DNA from: Lates calcarifer
Taxonomy: Eukaryota > Chordata > Actinopteri > Centropomidae
Length of the DNA: 64,000 bases
NCBI RefSeq assembly: GCF_001640805.2
Contig: NC_066852.1
Coordinates: forward strand, 9,470,194-9,534,193
Direction of reading: 5' to 3'
Shown: piece after piece, positions 11,696 to 47,252 of the stretch
Layout: every line of letters starts with the position of its first letter
Position numbering within the stretch: position 1 is the stretch's first letter
The notes under the pieces: model-generated
Databases searched by the model: none
Seen by the model: the letters and a program-made list of their open reading frames with translations, nothing else
What the model was told of the DNA's origin: nothing
Program-made: the position numbers and the translations under genes

Positions 11696-14600
11696 GACAG
11701 ACTGAGACACAGACACAGAGAGTGATATCGACAGCAAACGGCAGCTAAAAGAGGTGCATTTTTTTGATGTAAATGTCAGCAACGACAGCAAGGCACTGGC
11801 AGCAAGGCAGAGCAGCCAGTTTAAGAGATCAGGAGTTGGTGGAAGGTTAATTATTACACTCGCAGTCAATATTTAACAGGCCCAGCGCCCTGCCCCTCAG
11901 TCCAACATCCTGATTCCACACTGACTGACACAGAGGGTAGGGCCGGCGTCAAGCACATCTCTTTTGTCCCCTGCACAAAATATGTATTCAGTGCCTCACA
12001 TGGCCTGTAGAAAGAAAAAAAAATCCAGTGCCCTCTCTGTGAGGTGTGCTTTTTCTGAGTCTTACCTGTGATTTGAAAAACTTGAACTCAGTGTCATTAA
12101 CCATGTTATAATTCATAAGACTTTTACATATTAGTAGAGATGTATATTGCAAAAGAAACTCCCATGAGCCTCTCTGAGATCACCCATAAGGAACATGAGA
12201 AAATCTGTTAAAGGACACTCCCTCTGCCATTTGTGTTTTAGCTGTAAACTCAGCACGACATGATGCACGATGCACGTGAGCCCAATCTACATTTAGTGCG
12301 TTTATCTCCCCCACATATACTATACATACACACACCTACGCACAATTACCAGAATAAGCAGATATGAAGCTTGGAGGTATGAAGCAATAGCACAGGAGGA
12401 AGCAAAAGACTGTGGGCAGTAGTCACAGAGCGAGAGTGAGCAACAGCACAATACAAGGCTGATTGAATGGTGTGTTAAAGATTGGTAGAGGAGGAAGGTG
12501 GAGAGTGAGCTTTGATGCATATAAATTATGAATAATGTGGCAAATAGTGATCATAGCGAGTGCAGTGGGAACATAAGAAGTTATTAGGTGGTATATGACC
12601 CTGAATGATAAACTCTACCACATGTGATACTTTAACTTACGTCGACTGTAAAGATGGAACATGACACGTGACACAAACTACTGGTAGTAAACTGTTGTAC
12701 AGTCACATTGAAGTTTACTGTTCTGCACTGGTTTAAACTCTACTCTCTTCTCTTCTGCAGGTGGCTCTTCTCTGCCAGGGATATTAAATTAATATCTTTA
12801 CTATTATATAATGGGGCCAAAAGTCTTTTGAGTCAGTAGACTCATAATGAAGCAGAATGTATATCAGCAGGACAGGCTGATGTTCCACTGTTTTCCATCC
12901 TCATTTTCTCATGAGAATTACTGTTTAAATTAATGTCCTACTGCAAAACAAACTCCTTCAATGTTGTAAAACACAAGTATGAAATGTAGTGAAATGAAGA
13001 CATTTTTCTTCTAAGTAATAGTATTTTTTATAAGTTCTGCCTCTTCTTTTATTCATACACTCAGGCTATCTTATCTCAGACATTCAGGGGATTGGTATGC
13101 CCGAGTGCAGAGTCCAGTGTCTCTAGGAGAGAGAATACGTGCGCTGTATTAATCTGCCACACAGATAAAGTCGTTTCTCGCCCCTTTGAATGGACGGTGC
13201 CTAAGGTCATAATAATTTCAGCAGCAATTTAGATCAGATAACAGCATCAATCTGCTGAGCATGAAATTATCTCGTGCACAAGGGCACATGCAGTCCACAA
13301 ATCTTGGCTGAGGTTGACCCTGTCACATAATGATCTCATTTCAGAAATGATTGACTCCATCAAGGGAGATGATTTTCTTTAAACGGACAAATTGTTGCAC
13401 TTTCTGAGTTTCTGAGTAAAACAATCCAGAGCTTACATCTGTTACTTTGCCCTGCTTTGATTTTGTTATGTGTCTGCAAATTATGTCTGTTTATGTTTAG
13501 ATTTGTCCCAAGTTTTGATGAGAGTGAACTCTTTCATGTGCAGCTCCCTGTTTGCCTCTGTGTATATTTTTTATTTTCTTTGTATATTTTTACCAATTTT
13601 ACTGGACTTAACTGAGGAGCTTAGATCAAAAGAAAAAGCAAGTGTGCATGCAGACACTACGACATGATTGTGTCAAACGTGAAAGTAAAAAGATGTTTCA
13701 GCTTGCTTCTTCAAACCTTCAAACATGTTACCACTTTGTACAGCCGGGCCTCAGATATCTGATGACTAATGTCTCTCAGATTAAAAACAAACTGTTTTTT
13801 TCCTTCCCTTTTTTGGTTGACGTGCTTGATGTTTTTTACATTAAGTCAAGAGGGAAAACAGATCATATTTGAGAAACTCACTCACAGTTTCTTCATATTT
13901 TCATGTCTGGACACGATTTGATGTTGTAAAGAACAACTTAATTTTTGAAGGCAACTTTCTGAGGTTATAAAATATCTGTTTATAATAGCATACCTGTCAC
14001 ATGGACCCACAGTGTTGTAGTGTTTGCAGCATTTTGGATTCACATTGTCTCTAGCCATTGGCAGTCAGTCTGCAGAACTTCTTTTTTCCTTTTTATATCA
14101 GAGGAGCTCATCATGAGCCTTATGGAGCCCTGAAACTGACAAAATCTGCTTAAAAAAATTATCAGTCAAAAACAGAACTGAACATCACCATTACAAATAA
14201 ATAATATAGTTTATTAAATAGATTAAATTAGGTGTACAAACTTCTTGTATCCTCCAACCAGTTATTTTACTCTTACATTTATTTTTCACTACCCCTTTTT
14301 ATTCTTCATCTCATTGTCATTGTGGTCCTTGATTAAAAAAAAAATTAAAAAAGAGAGACATTCACATCCATACACACACAGTCTCCACTCCAGTGGTAAG
14401 GTATATTTCTTTGTAAACTATTTTTACAATTGAACCAACAATACCATTTATTCAGTTATCTTTTTTTTTACTTTTATTATATAGTTCTAGATTTTTTAAA
14501 CAATGTTTTGTCAGTTTGAGACTCCATACCACTGGGCTGCCTCATGTCTGTATTAATGTGTAGTCATAGATTAGACACTGCAGTTTGCTGCATCTGTATT

Positions 14601-17452
14601 GTTCAGTGTACAGCCAATTCTGAGGCATATTTAAGCCTGATAAACCAATAACAATCATGTGCACAATCTGCTAATATCCAGCACTACATATTTGCACAAT
14701 TTAAAATGTACACAGTGGCTCAGAACTCCAAACATCTGTAAATCTCTTAAGCTGCCGTTATCAGTGATCAGTATCAGTATCTCTTACATGAATCTTTTTG
14801 ATATCTTTTACTTTTTAATCTAATCTTCATACACATAATCTTAATGTTTCTTTCTGAGCTATTTTAATCTTATGTCACCTGTCTCCAAATACAGTTTCCC
14901 ACAGCAAATATCAGCTCAGTCCATGAAACTGAAGATGTTTAGATGAGGAATCGGTCTGATATTCCCTGGATGAACACATACAGCAATTCTCACACATGCA
15001 ATTATGTGACTGAGAGTTTACACCTGTCAAAGTGGAGTGGATGGTGTTAGATACAGAGAGGTTCAGTAATGACCTACAAGCTCATGTACAGAGTTTGAAA
15101 TCAGCTTTTACTAATGATGTGGATTTTCAGCAGGCCTTCAACGTCGACGTACTCTGACTTCCAGTGCCCTCCATTGGTAACAAGAATACACTGCAACAAC
15201 AGCAGCAGGCCTCTGGCTCAGAATAACCTCCCTGAGCAGTGCCTCCTCTGTAATAGGCAGCCAGAATGAGAGCAGAGATCCATCACAACAATAATGTAAT
15301 ATATTGCTGTGTACTTTCAAGTCTGGCATTTAATTAATTTCCCACTTTCCGTTCCTAAATCTCAGATTGAGCTCCACTGTGCACATGAAGGACCCTGCAT
15401 TTTAACTTCATCCTCTCTTCCTTTCTCAACTATTTCTAAAATGCAGAACAAATCCTTTACCTCCTCAGCTCTCCTGGCTGAATGAGTGAATCTCATCAAA
15501 TGGATGCGACCTTTCATTTCCCTTTTATCCCACTGTCAGAGCTGTGACGCTTGTTGTTTTGACAAAATGAATATTTTCAGTATTCATGCAGTGAGCCTTC
15601 ATAATCTATTTCCTTCAGGCCTGATGAAATCTCTACCCTCTTAAACTAGATGTGCCTGTTACCTCTGCTGGTTCAGCTCATGCAGGCTTATTCATCATCA
15701 CTCAACCTGTGCTTGAATCTGTAATATGTCACTTGTGTATTCATGTTCATCCATGTTCCTTTTTAGCAAAATATTTTTTCACCGTTTTGGTTTATGAAGT
15801 CCAAATGTGCTTGTTTTTTTAAATCTGAAAAATCAATAAACAAATTGTTCAGTCAAACAATACTGCTTTGTCTTGCTTTTTGTTTGGCCTGGGAAGCAGC
15901 CACCATAGCCAAAAATGTCCTTTACGCAGAGAGAGCAGTTCCTTTGCTGTCGATCGGGTCAAAATGTTTGGGGACTTTGGGGAGAAGAATTGGCAGTGAT
16001 TTGAAATGCCACCAGGTGGAGAGCTTTTGTTCCCGGGAGAAGTTTTGGCTGAGAGCCAGAAAATGTCAACAACACCTTGTGAGACCTTTATTTTCTGAAT
16101 CATTGGCATTCATCAAAAACATCATCAACCCCCCGCAGGTATATGACGATCTGTGGTACTTGCGCAATGACTCAGTATAATCACACTAACTGCCACTGCA
16201 ACTGATCGATAACTAACTCACTGGCCAATAATTGCTTATTCAGCTTTCTACAGAAAGCCACTAAAAGAATGAACTCGATGCAGATGCCACCAGCCCTCAA
16301 CACTGTACACCTGCTTGGTACTGCACACTCTCCCGGCAGAGGCCTTCACACCACAGCTGCTTCTTCACACTGTTTACATTGTGATACTTTATAACAATAA
16401 GTTGGTTTGTTCTTAAAACTGGACTAGATAACACAGAACTGCTCCCATAACTCCAACTGCAAAAATCTCCTGTCATTAAAGAATCATTCTTTACTCATCA
16501 AATTTAAAGGAACAGCATCAAATGTTTGTTTACAATTTGTGGTTATGTAGAAATAGTAATAATATTATCCAGTATATTGAGTAAAATTATTTTAAACCTC
16601 TCATTTGTGGTAAGATTTCAATGACTCAGCAAACAAAATTGAATTGTTTTCTAAAATCACCCCAGTCCTAAACCATTAAAGAATTAGCCAGAAACTGGTT
16701 GTACTTTTACTATTTAATTCATTCAAGTATTAAAACAATGTGAAACAGATGCTGTAGAGGGAGCTCATCAATGATGTGTCAATTAAAACTTGTGTCTTGT
16801 GCTTGTTGTACTACCTGGAGGAAATCTCCCAGAAACCATCTGAAACAAACTGTGGTTCAGGAGGTTCAGGCTTTGATTAACCCAAACAAACACAAAACCT
16901 CACAGAAAAATAGGAAAGCTAACAAGAGCCAGTGCAATGAACTCAAAAGCTACATAAATTTACATTAGTGACATCAATACCAGCTGCAGCCCTGGGTCTT
17001 GGACAGATGTGTAGACACTTTTTTTTTGAAGCAGCAGATGCAGAAAAACTTCATTATATTAGAATACAAAGACCTGACATGAGTCTTCTGAGTATTTGGG
17101 AGATTTGTAAGAAAGATATTACAAATATATTTTGCACTCACACTGCTCAGTTTAACTCAGTATGGGGCAAAACATATACATTTAGTTCAGCCTAAAATTA
17201 ATACAGTTTTCCTCTTTAAAGTTTATTTTTCTAATCCAATGTCAAATATTGACTAATCCGCTGAAGATTAAGTGTTGCTAAGAAACAGCAATGAAAGTGA
17301 GTCAAAAGTTAAACATTAATCATAACAGACTAATGAATTAAATAAATTATTTTCATCAACTTATGTGTCAAGATAATAAAAACTGGTTTCACTTTGAGAC
17401 TAAAAAGAAAAACAGTTTGCTGTTTTTTAAAAACAAGATTGAACAGTAAGAC

Positions 17453-17458
17453 TTTATT
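17453..17458 (-). terminator. kif4: Likely kif4 polyadenylation signal
   Basis: AATAAA on the minus strand, about 410 bases after the kif4 stop codon, the first good signal downstream. A 3' UTR of roughly 17,435-17,865 is inferred. Confidence 0.5.
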
Positions 17459-17865
17459 TAGCTCTGATACTAAAAGCACAATGAAAAACCTACACTTTGC
17501 TCCCCAGGACATTGAGCTGTAATGTGTTGGACAGGACTTGTGTAAAATTGTGTGACTGTAGATTGGTGGATTACCAATTTAATGTGTTACCTAGGTAAAT
17601 TTAGTTTTACTCTATAATATTGTGTAATACATGAAACTAAAAGATATGTACAGGCTTCTTGATCATCTCATTGTGAATTAATGATTCAATGCTATTCACA
17701 GTCCTTGTTAACCTCTACAGAAAACAACGATCAACAACTACTTTCAAGTTACAGTACACAACAGTTTAGTCACATATAAAAAAAGACTGAAAACATATAG
17801 ACAAAACATTTAACCAAACACATATAGACACCTAAAGTAAAAAGCCCCTCCACGCTCTGTCCTGA

Positions 17866-30839
<12,974 letters not shown>

Positions 30840-32720
30840 GATGCAAAATTACAATAAATACCTAGTAATAAAAGAAACATTAGAAGTTATTATAATGAAG
30901 CCAAGTAACATCAGTCCAATAATGTGGCAAGATCACATCACCAAATATTTTGAATGGACAAAATACTCAGAAAAAACCCCAATTTTAAACAAGAGACACA
31001 CTGTAATTAAAAAAGTGTTGACACTGAGTGCAATGGTAAACAGACCTGCAGTGATTCCTTTCATTTCTAAAAAAAAAATAGTATTTTTCCTCCATGTTGA
31101 CATGAGGAATCGTGTGAACACACAAGTGTTTCAGGATTAAGAGATGAATTGCAAAAAATATCTAAATAATCAAACTTAATCCTGAACTTTCATTCTATGA
31201 TACCAACATAGTCAAGTAATGGTTACACAAATAGACTCGGCAAATGTCTGGGGATCTATATCAACTATTGTAATACATAGCACAGTTTTGGGGTCACCGC
31301 TTGTTATATTTTCAGACCTGCAGGGAAAACATTTAATTTGGAGAATGTAAACAACTCAACAGTAGCTCTGAGACAGCGTCAAAGTAGCATTGGTTACATA
31401 ACTGTGATGGTGGACTGCATTTCGGTGTCATTTTTTGCTCACTCAATATGATGCAGTGACTTGAAAAATGAATTTTGTTAAAAATCTGAACTGTACAATG
31501 CAGAGCTGCACTTACTGAGTGGGGATACTAAACTATTTCTGTTGTTGTGAGTGTATACTGTGAGTATATACCCCCTATATTATTCTTATATTTAATTCTT
31601 ATTTGTAAAACCTTGACTATTATACACTTCTAAACATAATTAATACATCTGAAATGGAAATGTAAGACATATCCTAATGCCATCCAATTTTTCTGTGTTA
31701 AAAAATTTATTAACTTGTGATATGACTGTGTTTAATCAAACTGAACTGTGTGGCACAGTGTAACAATAAATTATCAACAGACAAACTGGGCTGAGCATCT
31801 CATTTATGAAACACTGCACCGGTCTCTTTTTCTGGCCACCTGCCACAGAGGCCAGAATAATGGCAATTTAAACTCCTCCCCAAAATAGAAATGAACAATG
31901 TGTTAGTTGAATGATATGTAAAACCTAGAATATCTAACGTTACAAATGTTAAATACTCTGGGAATTTTCTGATTTCAGTGGTGGATCAGGAAATGTCCCC
32001 ATGTCTCAGCAGAATCACCATGGGTGCTGTCAAACTTTCCATGGAGTTAGTCCATTATTCACTGTCTATGGAGCAGCTCTATGATCTGACTGAGGATGAC
32101 ACCATAGCTTACAGTCCATCTTCTTAAGACAGATCAAAACCGACCTGTGCAATAAGCTATTAATATTATAGAATTGTACTATCTTAGAATAGATAACCCC
32201 TTTAACTTTAACGTTATTTGGTCGCTCCGTCTCCAGGATACACAAGCCAGCTAGCTAAATATACTTAACGTTTATTTCAACGAAGACGCACTACAACTCA
32301 AGCTACCAATTTAATCGCTGGTGGACGTTGAAGTACAGTTTTTACTGAACTGACAGCAATATCGGTGGGAAAACAAACCGTCTCCGACTAAACTGACGCA
32401 CGATAGGGAAGTTAAGTTAAAGTTGGCAACAGCTTAACGTTAACTAGCCAGCTGCAGTTATTAGCAAGACGTTGATGTTAACGTTACCTTTTCACGTTTC
32501 CTCCTGTGTCAGCGTTTAAATATCACGAAAACTATATTCAGTAGCTCCGGTTGATAATACTCGAGCAGTAATATCCGACAGGTTCAACAAAACGTTTGTG
32601 TTTGACTTTTACTTGTTGTAGTTTTGTCCTAATCCTGTGTACTTAGACCGACACCCATGAGATGAATGTTGTTACTGCCCGCCACTTTCAAACACTCAGC
32701 TCCGCCCCCTCTTTCTTCTT
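30840..32720 (-). promoter_or_regulatory. kif4: kif4 5' UTR, first intron and promoter
   Basis: The start-codon exon has a TACTAG acceptor just upstream, so it begins at about 30,861. A good donor (GTGAAAAG|GTAACG) ends a non-coding first exon at 32,488; the exon probably starts between 32,600 and 32,690. Upstream lie a GC box (32,702-32,710) and a CHR-like TTTGAA. Exon 1 and its join are inferred from splice signals, not from a transcript. Confidence 0.5.
32687..32692 (-). promoter_or_regulatory. kif4: CHR-like cell-cycle element, kif4 promoter
   Basis: TTTGAA on the minus strand, set in GTTTGAAAGTGGCGGGC, about 10 bases downstream of a GC box and close to the expected start of transcription. 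TTTGAA is the canonical CHR bound by MuvB complexes (DREAM, B-MYB/FOXM1) in G2/M genes. Its presence at a mitotic kinesin promoter fits that regulation. Confidence 0.5.
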
Positions 32721-35700
32721 CTACGCTCAGTTTTGGGGCAGAATCAACGCAGCTCTAATGCTTTACTGACCTCTACAGGTAAAACATAGTACTAACACAA
32801 AACCTCAACAGAGATTTACAGGAATTATTCTTGTGCTTTGGTCTCCAGTAATTAAGCAAAATATATTCAGACGGAGGCATGTTTTGCTGCTCCTAATTTA
32901 GTTATTTGTTACTTGTTTTCCCTCCCTCTTGACTATTAGTGAGCCTGTGCCTTCTGCACAGAGGAAAAAAACTAATTCTATTTCACAATAATTTTTGTGG
33001 TGTATTCAGAATACTGGATCCATTTGAGGGCAGTAAACAAATTTATAAGACTTTGGAGTTTTGTTAATTATGACTGTCTCAGTGAATCATCCAGTCTGTA
33101 AATGATTCAGTATTCAAACGCTTGTCCCAATGAGCTGAGCATATATCTGGTCATGCATTAATGATTTTTATGTGAAGCAATATAGATGGCAATTTTTGGG
33201 CCGATGTAAAATACAAATTAATTTCTCTGTTGATCCAAGCTTGGAGAGGTAACTTATAACACTAAATTCCCAATGGTGATTTGAAAGCTGTACTCACTTA
33301 CTAACCAAATATTGCCACAATTTAATGACAATAATGAATGAGTGACTCATCATTATTACCTGACAGAGTTCATCCCCTTAATTTCAGACAATGAGGGCCA
33401 TATGAAAAAACATATCAATTGCTAGATCGCCAAAATTACAACACAACCAAAAGAATGGATTGAGGCATCAGAGCCATGCTGTCCAGGCAACAGCGTGTGA
33501 CTCAATAATTAGATCGACTCGCCACTTTAAGAAATAAAGAGCTCAGGAGAGATGTTTTTCACTTCAAGATAAGTGCAAATGGAGATGGAAGATAGAGCAG
33601 AGGAGAAGCCGAGAGGGTGACATGACATCCCTCTTGATGAGATGAGTTTTCAGCCTACAATGGAAAATGGGGAGGGACTCTTCTGTTCTGGCTGGAAGAG
33701 AAAGGTCATTACACTGGGAGCCAGAGGGGAAAGCAGCTGAGTCCAGATAGAGTGATGACAAGGTTTCTGCAGGGAGGAGAATCAGGCAGTCTAACGGCAT
33801 AAGTCAGAGCACGGACTGACCATTGAATTGGCATTCTGATAAGATGCATTAATATTAAATTTCTCAATTTCCACGACTGATCATGCAGAAATGATCATTA
33901 GGGGATTTACTGAATGCACAAGACACACAGTTCTGTTGTTATGGGGTCCTATGTGAGCCATGACCTTTACCAACCTTGTGACCACTGGGGACTGCAACAA
34001 CACTGATAGAGCTTATCCACTCTAACACAGATGTCTGGCTCAGCCTCCACTGAGCCTGTGACAGATGCTGCTGACCTCACATACAAACAATGAAGTCACA
34101 TTTTCACAGTATGAGTGCGCCATGCAAGTACATGTCCCCCAGAGGTATTTATTGAGAATTCCTGACATTGTATCATGTTAACTATCCTAACTATCATATT
34201 GATCATCCACTTCTAAGCAGTCAAAAGCATTAAGATAAAAACACATTGGCAGTGGGATAAGGTAGGGGGGCTGTGAAACTCTAATGGGTGGAGAGATTTT
34301 GTGCCACAGCATGAGATTGGCCAACAATAAGTGATTGTTATGATATCCAGAAATCTCAGCAGGAGACTTGAGAAGTAATCACTGATATTGTGCTAACCCC
34401 CTGCTAATGTACTTTGGCCATTATGTGCCCCGTGGAAGTAAAGAAAAAAAAAAAGAAAATCTATTATTTTCCTTTCAGTCTCATTCAAATATATTTCTAT
34501 TCAACCAGAGATGTAGTATGTGGTTGATCCTGCCTACAGAAAAAACATATAATGTTATTTTGTATTTTCTGGCATTTTGAAGAACCTCTCAACTTTTACT
34601 GAACTCCCTTTATTTTAATTATCATTAAGATGGCTACCTCTCTGTCTTCTGTCAGCTATTGTACAAGAAGAGAGTGAGTCCTGCCGCAGTGGGAAATTCC
34701 ACCACAAGGCCTAATAACAACATGCCAGATTGTCCCTGCTCCCAAGAATAGAACAGGCAGCAAATGAATGGAACAAACCGGTCTATTCTCTCCATGTATA
34801 TTCACCACACGATGATTGTACATGTCAGAATTTTTCTTGAGTAGGAAGATTACAGCGCCAATAAAATTGCTCTCAGCTCAGCCTATTGACCTTACTTGAA
34901 GCCACTCTGACCTTGAACAGCAGTGCCCTCTCTTATACTGTAGCTGGAATAGGTTGTAATTCAGCCTGCTTCCCTTTTCCTGTTGTAGTTTCAAGAGATA
35001 ATCTGGATGGGGTGGATTGCATTGCAATGACATCACCCGTGCCTAAAATCCAATGGTCGCATGAATGGGGTTTTGAAGAGAATACATTCTGCTCAACTGC
35101 ACTAAGCCATGTGTACATACCAGTTTCATGGTCTACTAGGCTATAATAGAGTTTCCCATTAACTGTGGCAAATGTAATATATGATCAAAATAAATTTAAT
35201 CTCAGTAAAGTAGTTGAAGTAATAATTAAGTCTGATGAGTATCAATTAATTAGAGCAGACTTCAGGATTTTGCTGCAGAACTTTATCACTGAAATATTAG
35301 AAAGATTAAAATCACTGGATATGCTCAAATTCCACACCAGAGCTGCCATACATTTCATGACTTCACAGTGCCGAATGTGACAATAAAACCACATAACATC
35401 ACATCATATACTCCCTCTATTAATGTCCATGACTGAGGACATTTTACACATTATTCTGTTTACTTGTAAATGCAAACCATGGCTGCTTCTGTTGTCATAA
35501 AACGAATGAATGGGATATGGGATATATTGAACCCACTGCTATTGCTAATGCTCTTACATGTATATTACTGGGCAGTAAAATATTTTACGAGGACAGAAGT
35601 AGAGCAATGGCTCTCAAGGGCACTGCCGTCATTTGTTTAGAAGTGAGCACTAGCCTAAATCAAGTAAAAGCACATCAGCCAATCAGTTACCATATCACTT

Positions 35701-37280
35701 TGTGTAAGAGCTACATGTTTTCCACATTCACTTTCCAGGAAAGCTGAACAGAGCATACGGCAGAGGGAAATCATTCATGCAGGAGAATAAAGGTTTAAGG
35801 GTATATTCTAACCCCTGCTTTAACTCAAGTTATTTAGCATGAAATGTACTTGAGTCTGACTAAGGAGGCCTGTTACCAGGCAAATGCTCAGTCAATAGCC
35901 ACTAGAGCCAACAATAATTAGTTGTACATTTTAAAACAGGCTTGAAGCCTTTTGCTGAGTCAGTCATGAGGCACTTTGTGGGAGGGGTGTCTGTGGGTTA
36001 CTGCTTAGTGCTCTGGCCTAGATGATAAACTCAAATATGTCTGGACTTGACAGCAAATGCGGGTAAAGACAAAGCAAGTCGACACTGAGTGCACATTAAC
36101 CTTAAGATACGTTTAATATAAGCACAGGCACTTTTTCGGCCCTGCAATATTGCAGACGTTTACGTCAGTTTCACTGGCACTGGTCCTGTTTTGAATCTTC
36201 ACCACACGTAAAGCAAATAGCAACGATAAAATTACAGTCTACTCTCAACTTTATCTGTTCTCTAATGTCAGCCAGGCTTTAAATACTGAGTGGCTGGGAG
36301 TATTTTCCTCTGAGATAATTTATTCTGAGAGGTTGAAGTCTGATGATTGTTTGGACACTATACACTGTCTTGGCCTAATCATTTTTTCCAAAGTATGCAG
36401 CATTGCCTAAGTTTTAAAATGAGGTATTTTGGGCCATAAACCATGGAGAAGATGACTTGTATTAATATTTTTCTCCTGACAAATGTCCCACAAATTTATT
36501 TGAAAAATAAGTATGGAAAACAACTGTCAAACACATTTGTTCCTTGGTGTCTGTGGGTTACACATATTGGTTCACATTAAGTTAAGCTTAAGTGCATCAG
36601 CCTAGATGTGTAGCTGATTTCACAAAGGTCCAAGTGCTTAGAAGAGGAAGAAAACACACCATCAGATGAATTTCCAAATTTCAGCGTCTAGATGTTTTAT
36701 TTAGCATCCAGAGATCAAGACCTCCTGCCCCCATGCCACCCACCGAGGTGATATTTCCCTCCATCATGAATACAGTGTTTTCATTTCCCAGCACACTCAG
36801 TCCAGCATCGTGAGTCAGGGCAGGGTCATCATCAGCTGATCCTACAATGTATATTAATCACTGACATTTAGACGATGCTCACTGCTCTTGTTACTGATAT
36901 TTATTTGTGACTAAATGTATTACCAAGAGGCATGGGCACTGAATGAGGCTGGAGTAGGAGAATGATGATTCAAGGGTGCCAGAAGTGGACGGGGGACATT
37001 TGTGACAGGATTTTATTCAGTGTTTCAGGGTCCCATGAGTTTACCAACAGCCCTGAACCCACCAAAGGAAAAGGACAAATTACTAACATGAACTATTTAA
37101 AGATATAATGCCTTAGTCTGTGTAACCTTTCTCTTTTCCCATAGAGATGCTTGCAAGGACACATCACCTCAGTGAAATACAAAGACACTGCCAATGTAAT
37201 TCACTTTACAGCATGTATTATTATGTGGCGAATCTAAAGGGTAGGCCCAGACAAATACTAATCTGGTCCTATGCCTTTTA
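32720..37280. other. Intergenic region between divergent kif4 and ammecr1
   Basis: No gene is recognised. Several stretches have balanced composition and TAAT-rich homeodomain-like words and look like conserved non-coding DNA, notably about 33,330-33,540, 34,720-35,400 and 35,780-36,000. A block at 33,560-33,800 resembles a dispersed fish repeat. Open frames such as 35,165-35,380 show no protein family signature. Confidence 0.45.
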
Positions 37281-38505
37281 TAACTTATGGATAGTTTTTC
37301 CATGCTCGCACGCTTACGCGCGTACGAGCGTCATGAGCGCGCATGCTTCCACAGCACCGTTCATTTCTTCAGAATCGCTAATTTGATACCCCTCGGAAGC
37401 TACGCATAATGTGTAGCAAGTGGGCGCAACGCATTTTCTGAATCCGGTTCCGGCGTGCCGACGACACCGATGCCTGTGCCCACAGACTGATCACAGGGCT
37501 TTTACCCGAACAGCACTGAATGGTAGCAGCTGAGAGACGGGTGCGGAGCGAGGGTTGCCAAACCCGGAGGATTTCTCACGGCTCACGGACTAGAATGCTC
37601 TTTTATATGTATCCTCATACATGGATGACAACCTCAAAACAAACCTATACTGAAAACTTTCAGCTCAACGTTTGACGCGGGGGTGTTATTGAGATTTTTA
37701 ACCAGGTCCAAGAGCAGACATGATGCAGGTGCAAACTGTGGGCTAATGTTACTGAAATGACTTGCTCGGCGCTGACGCGGTTCATTGTGCCATGCCAACC
37801 CCGCATTGTCAGATGCCATTTTACTCTGCGTTATCCCAGTGTCTGGAATTCCAACATACTGGGCCTGTTGTGTAATTAGAAGTTCGTGAGGCAGTAGCAA
37901 ACAAGCTGGTGCAATGAGAAGCTACGCTGTCCAAGACATTGTGCGCAATTTGTGTTGAAGCTTATGGGTCCTGCGTACTCAAGCTCCCGGCTTCCACTTG
38001 GAGAGGTGTGCTGCGGGGCTACAGCGCACTGGCTGTCGGCTTCACATCTGGACCGCCTGGCTACTGTCATCTGCGGCCTGTTCGGACTGTGTACTCCCTG
38101 AACTTGTATGTTTAAGGGGAACTGATTGAGATCGCCTCGGATGGTGTCGTGTTAGGGAGAAGGGGTGAATATTTGGCCAGGACTTGACGTTATCGGTGAT
38201 CCACTGGAACACCGTTGTCCAAAGCTGGACTGGCTGACTACTCAAGAAAAAAACGCTTATCCTGCTATGGATTTTGCGTAGCGAAGTCACGCATTTTTAA
38301 AGGCAACGCTAGGGTGACATTGCAGTCTTCTCACCACATCGGTTATTTCGTCGTCCGACAAAAAAATAAAAGAGTGAAAGTGGAGTATTGTCCGTCATAC
38401 GTATCAACGCAGTGGGATTTCTACGTCTGGTCGGCGTTCCCCCCCACCCTTCCCGCGGTGACGGTTATGGGTCGGAAGCGGTGTGTCGGTGCAGATTGTT
38501 CCAAG
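37280..38505 (+). promoter_or_regulatory. ammecr1: ammecr1 promoter, CpG island and 5' leader
   Basis: CpG becomes frequent from about 37,300 (alternating purine-pyrimidine CGCGCGTACG-like words) and stays high through the first coding exon. The transcription start was not fixed. The reading frame of ammecr1 is open for at least 97 codons upstream of the chosen start, with one additional in-frame ATG at 38,467. Confidence 0.5.

Positions 38506-47252
<8,747 letters not shown>

Larger units (their letters stand above)
7850..17440. other. Intergenic region between adss2 promoter and kif4 3' end
   Basis: About 9.6 kb, AT-rich, with no gene that I recognise. It holds the poly-T tract, a short TAATAT-rich direct repeat (9355-9392), the candidate minus-strand transcript at 10.0-11.7 kb and a balanced-composition block at 13,070-13,390, both listed separately. 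Open frames here, such as the 128-codon one at 15,794-16,180, show no family motif and are probably chance. Confidence 0.6.

Noticed and set aside
15794..16180. 128-codon plus-strand open frame (and an 86-codon one opposite it)
   Set aside because: No motif, no splice or start context that stands out, and both strands are open together, which suggests chance composition.
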